Source: Muribaculum sp.
GTDB lineage: Bacteria; Bacillota; Clostridia; Lachnospirales; Lachnospiraceae
Direction: 5' to 3'
Assembly (NCBI GenBank): GCA_023663505.1
Contig: JAMPHH010000020.1
Span: 1-47,219, forward strand
DNA: 47,219 nucleotides
The position numbers and the translations under genes were made by a program. How positions within the stretch are numbered: the first letter of the stretch is position 1; the number at the start of each line of letters is the position of its first letter. Below are positions 40,304-47,219 of the stretch, in pieces. The notes under the pieces are model-generated. The model was not told the origin of the DNA and searched no databases. It saw only the letters and a program-made list of their open reading frames with translations.

Positions 40304-41385
40304 GCTATGGCGATGAGAAGCGTGAGGCGGCAATGCGGCTCTTTGGCGCGCTTTCCGGCGTGGACGAGAAGTATCTGGAGGCGTGCGAGGGCAATTGTAA
40401 TTATAAAAACAATAACAATATTGAAGGCATTGATAATCGTAGTAGGGAAAAGAATGGCAGCGCGGGCGGGAGGTCAAAATCAGGCATAGCGGTCTTTGTA
40501 CGCCGTTACGGGAGGTCTGTGGCGGCGGTTCTCACCTTGGCGGTACTGGGCGGGAGCATCTGGGCTTATCAGGCGGGCAATATCCGAGATAAAGACGAAA
40601 CTACCGCAGATGCGAGTGGAGGCGCTATGAATGAAGCCATGATAGGGGAGGCGTCTGCACCGAGGGCGGGGAATCCGGAGAGAGCGGAGGAACCTCGGGC
40701 GGGAGCTTCCATGGGCTTGGAGGCCAATGGGGAAGGCGGCTCTCAGATAAATGGCGCCGAGAGTTATGTGCTGCAGTCCTTGGAGGGAGCGCTACAGGAG
40801 GACAACGAGGAGAAGCTCGATCAGGAATATGCGCAGCCTGACGATTTTCAAGGGATTGCAGAGAAACAGAAGCAAATCACACAGCTTGAGGCGTCAAAGC
40901 TCGCTGTTGTGGGAGATTATCTGCCCGAGGTCTGGCCGACTCAGGGCAGTATCAGCCAAATTAGCTGTGATGACACGGCGGGGGAGGAGAGTCTGACTAT
41001 CCAATGGTCTTATGGCGACCATATAGACGGCTTTGAGCTTTCGATTCTCAATATGGGGGACACTCCGCCCGTGACGATGGCAGATGTGTCAAAGCCCGAG
41101 AGCTATGACGAGAGGTTATACGATATTTCGCATGGGGAGAGTGTGCCTGACGAGTATAAACAGGTGTACGCCGACGCAGTGTTTAGCGAGGAGGAATTTA
41201 CTAAGGAGTGTGTGGCGGCGCGTATCGTGGCATACTTGAACGATACCGGAGACGCAATTTCCTATAAGGGAAGCTTTGGCGTGCTGTACCAGACAGAGGA
41301 CGGGGATTCCGTCTTGGTGCGCTTCCATGGCAGAGGTAGCGTGGACGAAATATGGGCGATGTTAGATTCCATTGACATACCATAG
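40300..41385 (+). CDS. Putative membrane anti-sigma factor
   Basis: 361 residues. Cytoplasmic part ~1-70 (short, with MRLFGALSGVDEKYLEACEG), one membrane helix (~73-90, SVAAVLTLAVLGGSIWAY), then an external region with a Glu/Gly/Ala-rich linker and a folded domain (VVGDYLPEVWPTQGSISQIS to the end). It resembles clostridial DUF4367-like anti-sigma proteins encoded with ECF sigma factors. Start overlaps the sigma stop as ATGA. It would hold the sigma factor at the membrane until an envelope signal arrives. The N-terminal sigma-binding motif is not clearly the usual zinc type. Confidence 0.75.
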   Translation: MSYGDEKREAAMRLFGALSGVDEKYLEACEGNCNYKNNNNIEGIDNRSREKNGSAGGRSKSGIAVFVRRYGRSVAAVLTLAVLGGSIWAYQAGNIRDKDETTADASGGAMNEAMIGEASAPRAGNPERAEEPRAGASMGLEANGEGGSQINGAESYVLQSLEGALQEDNEEKLDQEYAQPDDFQGIAEKQKQITQLEASKLAVVGDYLPEVWPTQGSISQISCDDTAGEESLTIQWSYGDHIDGFELSILNMGDTPPVTMADVSKPESYDERLYDISHGESVPDEYKQVYADAVFSEEEFTKECVAARIVAYLNDTGDAISYKGSFGVLYQTEDGDSVLVRFHGRGSVDEIWAMLDSIDIP

Positions 41386-41462
41386 ATACATTGCGCCCTG
41401 CAGCGTTGTAAGCTTGACGCTTCGTTGCCTGCAGTGGGGGATTGACTTCCGCAGGGGAAGCA

Positions 41463-42338
41463 TCAGCACTCCCAACGTCCTGATGCCCCGCAGGGGAGGA
41501 TTAGCCCGCTCTCGGTGACAGGCAGACCGATCTCCTCCGCGTCTACATGTCCGCCAAAACGTTTTACGACAGCGGTGTTGATCATGTAGGACAGCACCGC
41601 GGGCTGCAGCCCCGTGGTGTAGGAATTGATCAGGAAAAATATCGCGTTTTCAGAGAGCAGTCGGCTTGTCAGCTCGACAAAGGGCCAGATGCTTTCCTCG
41701 ATTTTCCAAATCTCTCCCTTGGGACCTCTCCCATAGGAGGGCGGGTCCATGATTATGCCGTCATATTTGTTGCCCCTGCGTATCTCCCGCTCCACGAATT
41801 TCACACAGTCGTCTACAAGCCACCGTATGGGGGCGTCGCCAAGCCCTGATGCCTGTGCGTTTTCCTTTGCCCAACCGACCATACCCTTGGCGGCGTCCAC
41901 GTGGGTTACGGCGGCTCCCGCTGCCGCGGCGGACAGGGTTGCTCCTCCGGTGTAGGCGAATAGATTCAATACCTTGACTTGGCGGGAAGGGTTCTCTTGT
42001 AGCGCCTTGGCAATCAGTCCCGAGAACCAGTCCCAGTTGACAGCCTGCTCAGGGAAAAGCCCTGTGTGCTTAAAGCTAAAGGGCTTCAGGTGAAAGTCCA
42101 AGCGTTCGTAATGTATGCTCCACTCATCGGGCAGATGGAAAAATTCCCACTCTCCTCCGCCCTTTGCGCTGCGGTGGTAGTGCGCGTCTCTCTGTTTCCA
42201 ACCCTTGTGAGCGCGAGGGGTATTCCAAATGACCTGCGGGTCAGGGCGCACGAGGATATAATCTCCCCAACGCTCAAGCTTCTCGCCCCCCGAGGCATCT
42301 AACACTTCATATTCTTTCCAGTTGTCGGCAATCCACAT
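41463..42338 (-). CDS. RlmI-like class I SAM-dependent methyltransferase
   Basis: 291 residues from ATG 42338 (AAAGGA upstream). SAM-binding loop LNLFAYTGGATLSAAAAGA, the acidic residue in THVDAAKGMVGWAKENAQAS, DDCVKFVEREIRRGNKYDGI and the catalytic-region motif MDPPSYGRGPKGEIWKIEES mark it as a class I methyltransferase of the RlmI/RlmK-like rRNA m5C group, but shorter than RlmI and without its N-terminal PUA domain. Probably methylates RNA. Single gene, convergent with the anti-sigma gene. Confidence 0.82.
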   Translation of the reverse strand: MWIADNWKEYEVLDASGGEKLERWGDYILVRPDPQVIWNTPRAHKGWKQRDAHYHRSAKGGGEWEFFHLPDEWSIHYERLDFHLKPFSFKHTGLFPEQAVNWDWFSGLIAKALQENPSRQVKVLNLFAYTGGATLSAAAAGAAVTHVDAAKGMVGWAKENAQASGLGDAPIRWLVDDCVKFVEREIRRGNKYDGIIMDPPSYGRGPKGEIWKIEESIWPFVELTSRLLSENAIFFLINSYTTGLQPAVLSYMINTAVVKRFGGHVDAEEIGLPVTESGLILPCGASGRWEC

Positions 42339-42795
42339 ATGGTCTGTATTCCTTTCTGCGGTCGTTGTAGGACGGATAATTGATGGAATGATCAATTTTG
42401 TCAATGGATTCATTATATCATAAGATGAGGATTTGCGCTACTGTGTGCAGAGCAGGCGGCTAAATATGAGGCGGAAATCGTTGCTATTCACGCACATCAA
42501 ACAGGAGATTGCTGAATCAGTTAGGGCGTGAATTGTAACCGGAAATCCAACGTTTACAGGAGCAGCTTCGGTTGGCAGGAGCAAATAGAGCTTGACAAAT
42601 GAAAAAGTATTTATAGTCGCCAAGAGACTGTCTGCCAAAGCGGATTAGGCAGGCAGTCTGAAAAATTAAGAATTCTTAATAAAATATCAGGAAGATATAT
42701 GATAACATGAACATAACAGCTTGATGGACAGGCGAGGGAATGACTCAAGGCTGTCTTGGTGGTTGACTGCGCAGTTGGGGAGGTGCATGTTACAA
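42339..42795. other. 457-bp region with decayed coding fragments and a hairpin
   Basis: Plus-strand pieces look coding but broken: RRLLNQLGREL, a stop, then PEIQRLQEQLRLAGANRA and a stop (about 42508-42594). Next comes TTGACAAATGAAAAA (42592-42606), similar to the start region of the downstream paralogs, then a stem AGACTGTCTGCC / GGCAGGCAGTCT (42625-42659). The rest is AT-rich up to the RBS of the 42796 gene. Confidence 0.4.
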
Positions 42796-43782
42796 ATGAA
42801 AAATAAGAAGCGCATTTTTGAGCGGGTTATCATGTTCATGTTAATCGCAACAAACATAATTCTATGCTATTTTAATCTCTGCACGGCAGGAAATGAGAGT
42901 ACAAGTGACACAAAGCTGCAGGAAATGGAAGATTATTCCGCCAAAGCCGCCCGTTTTGACGAAAGTGCGCAGCTAAGACAGGAGGGATATTTGGTCAGAT
43001 ATGATTGGAGGACGATGGAGGAGGATTTGGGATTGCCCTATGCGGATGAGGAGACCTTCCGGTTTATTAAGGACGCATATGCGAAAATCGAGTTTAGCGG
43101 TGACATCATAACCGAGAGAACGTACTATTATGAAAAGTACAGGGAAATCTTTAAAAAGCTGGTGTATAACAGGACTCCCTTCATAGACAGGGAAACGGGA
43201 GAGGAGATGTTACTGAAGGATTTTGAGGGTTTGAAATTTGGTCGGGAAAAGAATTACTATGTGGACGCATATATCTATTATTTATTTGACATGGACGGGG
43301 ACAAGTATCCTGAATTATGTATCAGGAATCTGCCTCGGGACAACGAGGGATACATTTTCAAATATCTGCCGGAAACGGAGCAGTTCATGCTGTGGTATAC
43401 AATGGGAGATGGATACTATGAAATCACGGGAGCACGAAAAATTCAATGGTTAGGTGATGGGGGACGGCATTTAGCGTTTTATCAGTTGAATGAAGACGGA
43501 AAAAAGGAGTGCCGTACATTTTTCACGAACGGCAGCTATAACAGCGAGGAGGGACCTTATCTGGTGATGCTGCCAGTATATGCGAACCGCGAACTGGAGG
43601 CGGAGGTGCCGGAAAAGGTGAAGCGGCAGGGAATTTATGCAAGCATGGACAGACAGTGGTATTTTAGGGTGACGAGGGAGCAGTATGAGGAGTTGACCGC
43701 ACCATATATGGAGGCAAGTAATAGTGCAGATAAAGCCATAGAACAAGTAACCTATACCTATGAGGAGCTGACAGCGTTATGA
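42796..43782 (+). CDS. Exported paralog 1 with DxDGDxxPEL motif
   Basis: 328 residues from ATG 42796 (GGGGAGG upstream). N-terminal signal anchor (FERVIMFMLIATNIILCYFN), then an external domain: EEDLGLPYADEETFRFIKDA, FIDRETGEEMLLKDFEGLKF, FDMDGDKYPELCIRN and GPYLVMLPVYANRELEAEVP, ending in QVTYTYEELTAL. FDMDGDxxPEL resembles a calcium-binding Asp loop. It shares this whole domain with 45055-46920 (clear similarity by eye) and the general plan with 43965-44861. The stop coincides with where paralog 3 continues into an extra domain. Function unknown; a surface or secreted lipoprotein-like role. Confidence 0.6.
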   Translation: MKNKKRIFERVIMFMLIATNIILCYFNLCTAGNESTSDTKLQEMEDYSAKAARFDESAQLRQEGYLVRYDWRTMEEDLGLPYADEETFRFIKDAYAKIEFSGDIITERTYYYEKYREIFKKLVYNRTPFIDRETGEEMLLKDFEGLKFGREKNYYVDAYIYYLFDMDGDKYPELCIRNLPRDNEGYIFKYLPETEQFMLWYTMGDGYYEITGARKIQWLGDGGRHLAFYQLNEDGKKECRTFFTNGSYNSEEGPYLVMLPVYANRELEAEVPEKVKRQGIYASMDRQWYFRVTREQYEELTAPYMEASNSADKAIEQVTYTYEELTAL

Positions 43783-43897
43783 ACTGTATAGGGGAAAGGG
43801 AAGAATATAATAAATGTAAATGAAGCCGAATAATCAAAAGAAACCCTGTATGGCTTCTAAATATGTTGGGCTCAAAGGGCGGAGGAGTGTTTGACAA

Positions 43898-43975
43898 ATG
43901 AAAAATAAGAAGTGTGTTTTTGGGTGGATTATCATAATGATGAATATGAGACGGGAGAACAGCAATGAAATGTAA
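43898..43975 (+). pseudogene. Truncated 5' copy of the paralog gene
   Basis: GGAGGAGTGTTTGACAAATG then MKNKKCVFGWIIIMMN and a few codons to a TAA at 43973. The first ten codons match those of 45055-46920; after them the sequence switches to the leader of paralog 2, whose ATG (43965) lies inside this stub. It is the scar of a duplication followed by deletion. Confidence 0.7.
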
Positions 43976-44861
43976 CAGAATTCGGATTATATCAGGTATT
44001 ATACTGTTTGCTTGTCTTATGTTTATAGGGATATTATTTGAGTTTCGGGAGAGTAATACTCTTGAAAAGGATCAGGAAAATCAAACTGATGAAGATAATG
44101 ATGACGAAAGCGTTGAGCCTTTTATTGACAAAGAATTATATCTCTATATAAGGGGGGTGTATGAGGCAGTTGATCGGGACATACAGTTTCTGTCAGGCGA
44201 CGAATTAAAGCGCAATTTCTATAAGGAGCAGTTTATTAAACTGCTGAAGGAGGAGATTCCTGTTGCGGACGAGGAAAGCGGGTATGAGACAACATTATCT
44301 CATTTTGGAGAAATTGAATGGGATGTAAATTACACGGAGTATGCTCCGGAACATTATAACTATTATTTTTATGATGTGGACGGGGACGGAACGCCAGAGC
44401 TTGGACTGACAGATAATGAAAGATTTGTGTATGTTTTTAAATATAAAGAAGCAACAGACAAAATGGTAATATGGGATGAATACTATCTGGGTATATCATT
44501 AATGGGAACAGGTAAATTCTATTGGTCAGGAGCTTCGGGTGACTGGGGTATAATGGGCTTGAATCAGAACGGAGATTATATTTTCTTAGTAAGGTTTAGG
44601 GTAGAGGGAAGTTCTAAATATGAGGGTGACGGAGATGATGGTCGGGCATATTTTGTAGCCCTGCCGGATTATGTGGAGATAGAAGACTGGATGCTGTCAC
44701 AGGCAACATTCAAAAATGTCATATATGAAAACTTCTTTTTCAGAGTTACCAAGGAGCAGTATGACGAATTAGAGGGACAATATTTGAGAATCGTGCAAGG
44801 GGCATATCGAGAAGCAGAAAAGGTAATTTATACATATGATGAATTGTTGAATTTGAAATAG
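43965..44861 (+). CDS. Exported paralog 2 with DxDGDxxPEL motif
   Basis: 298 residues. Signal anchor (IRIISGIILFACLMFIGILF), a short acidic spacer (QENQTDEDNDDESVEP), then a domain with FYDVDGDGTPELGLTDNERF and VYVFKYKEATDKMVIWDEYY that corresponds to the other paralogs, ending VIYTYDELLNLK. It is more diverged than copies 1 and 3 from each other. RBS GGGAG. It starts inside the truncated stub 43898-43975. Confidence 0.6.
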   Translation: MKCNRIRIISGIILFACLMFIGILFEFRESNTLEKDQENQTDEDNDDESVEPFIDKELYLYIRGVYEAVDRDIQFLSGDELKRNFYKEQFIKLLKEEIPVADEESGYETTLSHFGEIEWDVNYTEYAPEHYNYYFYDVDGDGTPELGLTDNERFVYVFKYKEATDKMVIWDEYYLGISLMGTGKFYWSGASGDWGIMGLNQNGDYIFLVRFRVEGSSKYEGDGDDGRAYFVALPDYVEIEDWMLSQATFKNVIYENFFFRVTKEQYDELEGQYLRIVQGAYREAEKVIYTYDELLNLK

Positions 44862-44875
44862 ATTGCGTGTTTTGA

Positions 44876-45058
44876 TACTTTTGCCATAGGGATGGATACG
44901 ATACATGGACAGGGCAGATGCAATCCATAAGCGTGGTGGACAATAGCATTAACGGACAAAAACATGGTGAAACCATGGATAATCCAACGATTTTGATAAT
45001 GGATAAAAAGGAGCGGTTTACAGCGGTCAATCAGGGCGGAGGAGTGTTTGACAAATGA
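44876..45058 (+). pseudogene. C-terminal remnant of a lost partner gene overlapping paralog 3
   Basis: An open frame without a start encodes YDTWTGQMQSISVVDNSING, then ETMDNPTILIMDKKERFTAV and NQGGGVFDK, with its TGA overlapping the ATG of the next gene (ATGA). The quality of the text is that of a real protein end. Similar endings (KGGGVFDK at 43867-43901; GGACYK at 42779-42799) occur before the other two copies. The family is not recognised. Confidence 0.55.
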
Positions 45059-46920
45059 AAAATAAGAAGCGTGTTTTTGGGTGGGGTATCATAATCATGA
45101 TAACCGTTGTGAACATAGGTCTGTGTTTCTCCAATCTTAGCAGGGTAGAGAATGGCGGTTATGGAGAAATCACAAGGGATAGAGTGAGGCGGAGGATAGA
45201 AGCTCGTCTTGCCGAATCTGCTCTGCTTGGGGAGAGTGGAGGAAGTTCTGTGGAAGCAGAAGGAACGGAAGGGGCAGAAGAAATAAAAAATGTAGAAGAA
45301 ACAGAAAAGGCGGGAGAGACGGAAAGGGCGGGAGAAACGAAAGTCGCAGGGGAAGCGGAAAGCGTGGAGGAAACGGAAAGGGCAGGAGAGACGGAAGGCG
45401 CAGGGGAAGCGGAAGAAGCCGGACGGGAGGAAGCTGACAAGGCTGATGAGAAATTGCGGGAGCAGTTGATAAAAGAGGGGTATTTGGTATACAGAGGTTG
45501 GACGGAAATGGAGGAGGATTTGGACTTACCCTATGCAGATGCGGAGGCGTTTCGGTTTGTTAAGGACGCATATGCAGATATTGAGTTTGGCGGGGATATC
45601 ACAAGCGGGGATATGGCGTTTTATGATGAGTATAGAGAAATCTTTAGAGAGCTTATATATAACAGGGCTCCTTTTATAGACAGGGAAACGGGAGAGGAGA
45701 TTTTCCTGAAGGACTTTGACGGCTTGAAATTTGACTGGGAAATGAATTATTATGTGTATTCATATGTCTATCATTTTTTTGATATGGACGGAGACGCGCG
45801 CCCTGAACTGGGTATTAGAAATAAGCGCGAGCATAACGCGGAATACATTTTTAAATATCTTCCGGAAAAGAAGCAGTTTATACTGTGGTATACAATGTGG
45901 AACGGATATTACGAAATCACGGGATCGAAGAAAATGCTATGGTTAGGTAATTATCAGCATCTGGCGTTTTATCAATTGGGTGATGATGGGGAAGTAGAGT
46001 GCGAAACTTTTTTCACGAATGGTAACTATAACAGTGAGGTAGGACCTTATCTGGTGATGCTGCCTGTATATGCGAACCGTGAACTGGAAACGGACGTCCC
46101 TGAAGAAATAAAGAGGCAGGGTATATATGTAATCTCAGATAAGCAGTGGTATTTTAGGGTAACGAGTGAGCAATATAAAAAGCTGACCGCGCCGTATATA
46201 GAGGCAAGTAATAGGGCAGATAAAGCCATAGAACAAGTAACTTATACTTATGAGGAGTTGTTTGAAGGCTGCGCCATTTCCTTCAGTGGAAAGACATACG
46301 AGTATCATAGCGAAAACATGAGCGCGACACTCCATTATCCACAAATTACAGGCATCGGTGATACGGAAAAGGAAAAGAGGATTAATCAATTAATTGATGA
46401 TATAGCCAAGGTAGTCGAATTAGATACCCCTGATGAGTATGGGCGTATTTTGGATATAGGAGTCCGTTGGTATGAAATCAAATATGCAAGCGAGCAAATA
46501 ATCAGCATAGCATATAGCGGATGGGAGGGAAGGCTTGCAGCAGGAAGCGGACTGCCTGCTACCATGTTTACGACTACGATTGATATTGAAGCAGAAAAGG
46601 TGCTTGAATTGGAAGATGTAATATGTGACATGGACGGATTATATGAACAGCTTAAGGACGATCGTTTTAAGCACATCACGGCATGGGAGGGTGAGACGGG
46701 ATATTATAAAATCACCACGGATTTTTATAGCGATGAGGATTTGAAGGAGGCGCTTCTGAGCGGAAAAATGGAATGGTATGTGGACGGAAAGAATTTTGTG
46801 GTGGTGGATTTGGAATATCAGGGTGGCGGAGTAGGCTACAATGAATATGCAAGGGATATGAAACGGTTGGATGGCATTATAGATAAAGACTTCAGACAGA
46901 AAATCGGGTTATTATCATAG
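45055..46920 (+). CDS. Exported paralog 3: acidic repeat linker, DxDGD domain and extra C-terminal domain
   Basis: 621 residues. Signal anchor (~8-28), an acidic low-complexity linker of AGETERAGET/EGAGEAEEAG-type repeats (~65-130), the paralog domain (~145-400; FFDMDGDARPELGIRNK, GPYLVMLPVYANRELETDVP) and a C-terminal domain absent from copies 1 and 2 (~405-621; ENMSATLHYPQITGIGDTEK onward). The last part faintly resembles PdaC/RsiV-type extracellular domains (DUF4163/DUF3298), which I cannot confirm. Start at ATG 45055, overlapping the remnant's stop, with GGAGGAG upstream. Probably surface-exposed. Confidence 0.6.
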   Translation: MKNKKRVFGWGIIIMITVVNIGLCFSNLSRVENGGYGEITRDRVRRRIEARLAESALLGESGGSSVEAEGTEGAEEIKNVEETEKAGETERAGETKVAGEAESVEETERAGETEGAGEAEEAGREEADKADEKLREQLIKEGYLVYRGWTEMEEDLDLPYADAEAFRFVKDAYADIEFGGDITSGDMAFYDEYREIFRELIYNRAPFIDRETGEEIFLKDFDGLKFDWEMNYYVYSYVYHFFDMDGDARPELGIRNKREHNAEYIFKYLPEKKQFILWYTMWNGYYEITGSKKMLWLGNYQHLAFYQLGDDGEVECETFFTNGNYNSEVGPYLVMLPVYANRELETDVPEEIKRQGIYVISDKQWYFRVTSEQYKKLTAPYIEASNRADKAIEQVTYTYEELFEGCAISFSGKTYEYHSENMSATLHYPQITGIGDTEKEKRINQLIDDIAKVVELDTPDEYGRILDIGVRWYEIKYASEQIISIAYSGWEGRLAAGSGLPATMFTTTIDIEAEKVLELEDVICDMDGLYEQLKDDRFKHITAWEGETGYYKITTDFYSDEDLKEALLSGKMEWYVDGKNFVVVDLEYQGGGVGYNEYARDMKRLDGIIDKDFRQKIGLLS

Positions 46921-47122
46921 GAAAAGGGGGGGAAGGTGAGATCTTGGAGGCTGCCACACCCCCGAAGGAGAGCGTGGTTGATGAAAGTGTCTCGCAGGAA
47001 TCAGGGACTGAAATATCGGGGGAGGAGTCACCTAAGATATCGTCACGGCTCCTTTTTTTGAAATGGCAGAGCAAGGAAGACCTTGGAGGAAGTATTCTCC
47101 TTTTGCTTTCTAAATACGAGGT
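46921..47122. other. Region after paralog 3, open acidic frame and weak hairpin
   Basis: A frame without a clear start reads GEILEAATPPKESVVDESVS then QESGTEISGEESPKISSRLL, acidic like the linker of paralog 3. It starts after a run of seven G, and one frame change would fuse it to the paralog. A weak stem (GGAG...CTCC, 47024-47053) with seven T follows and may be a terminator. Confidence 0.3.
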
Positions 47123-47219
47123 TTATTTTTCCATGTATTGTTCCGCTTCCTTTGGCGTGAGGTTGTACTTTTCTTGTAGTTTCTGCAGTATTGCGCTATC
47201 AGGTATGGAGAAATCCCGC
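47123..47219 (-). CDS. Partial C-terminus of a gene running off the window
   Basis: On the minus strand the last bases encode RDFSIPDSAILQKLQEKYNL then TPKEAEQYMEK and a TAA (47123-47125). Only the final 31 residues are present, with a helical Gln/Glu/Lys-rich character. The family cannot be named from this fragment. Confidence 0.5.
   Translation of the reverse strand, partial: RDFSIPDSAILQKLQEKYNLTPKEAEQYMEK

Noticed and set aside
45159..45440. Minus-strand Ser/Pro/Ala-rich frame
   Set aside because: Antisense of the acidic repeat linker of paralog 3; no RBS.

Overview
The window looks like chromosome of an anaerobic, Gram-positive clostridium, most likely a member of the Lachnospiraceae. 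This is inferred from gene content: rubrerythrin, a VanRS-type two-component pair, half-size CHR transporters, a DUF1848 protein, a MarR/cytidylate-kinase-like/MATE operon, and several small proteins I associate with that family. Shine-Dalgarno sites are strong and most promoters are sigma-A-like. I saw no rRNA, tRNA, CRISPR array, intact insertion sequence or phage module.

Layout. 1-2700: a small unknown gene, then a minus-strand pair (PF06541-type membrane protein and GT4 glycosyltransferase). 2762-5770: a minus-strand MarR > cytidylate-kinase-like > MATE exporter > small membrane protein operon, with a long palindromic operator over its promoter and a gene remnant at its 3' end. 5822-8602: plus-strand small genes (truncated RelA/SpoT-type HD protein, Cys-rich protein, DUF1848, UlaG-like MBL hydrolase, DUF7336-like). 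8605-9920: paired half-size chromate transporters separated by dispersed repeats. 10261-14485: a membrane-anchored ChaN/TraB-like protein and a large periplasmic-sensing c-di-GMP phosphodiesterase. 14490-18953: clpS-clpA-aat-rtcB, i.e. a compact N-degron pathway plus an RNA ligase. 19045-21922: HD hydrolase, a tight operon of a YunG-like protein, an unknown protein and an ATP-grasp protein, then a small conserved protein. 22061-25179: AIM24-family protein (minus), a large nested inverted repeat, and a PF09818 ABC-class ATPase. 25274-29351: a protein with a Pro-rich linker and about eight SHOCT-like repeats (minus), then a divergent set of degenerate receiver/HD-GYP, Hpt and LspA-like genes. 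29492-34258 (minus): carbamate kinase, a small membrane protein with a GT-C glycosyltransferase, and EPSP synthase. 34511-37495: rubrerythrin, small membrane proteins, a C39-type peptidase (minus), and a heptad-repeat coiled-coil protein. 37611-42338: VanRS-like two-component pair, an ECF sigma factor with its membrane partner, and an RlmI-like methyltransferase. 42339-47219: an accessory-looking area with three tandem exported paralogs carrying a DxDGDxxPEL motif, mixed with truncated copies and the tail of a lost partner gene.

Working together. ClpS, ClpA and Aat should tag and deliver N-degron substrates to ClpP, which is encoded elsewhere. Second-messenger signalling appears twice (EAL and HD-GYP proteins), and the HD-GYP receiver lacks its phosphorylatable Asp although an Hpt gene follows it. 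Two families of short palindromic repeats recur in front of genes; one family carries what look like ribosome-binding sites.

The most unusual features are the nested inverted repeat at 22940-23165, the eight-repeat SHOCT-like protein, the decayed tandem cassette at the right end, the ATP-grasp operon, and the repeats that sit at translation starts. Family names come from recalled motifs, not from searches.
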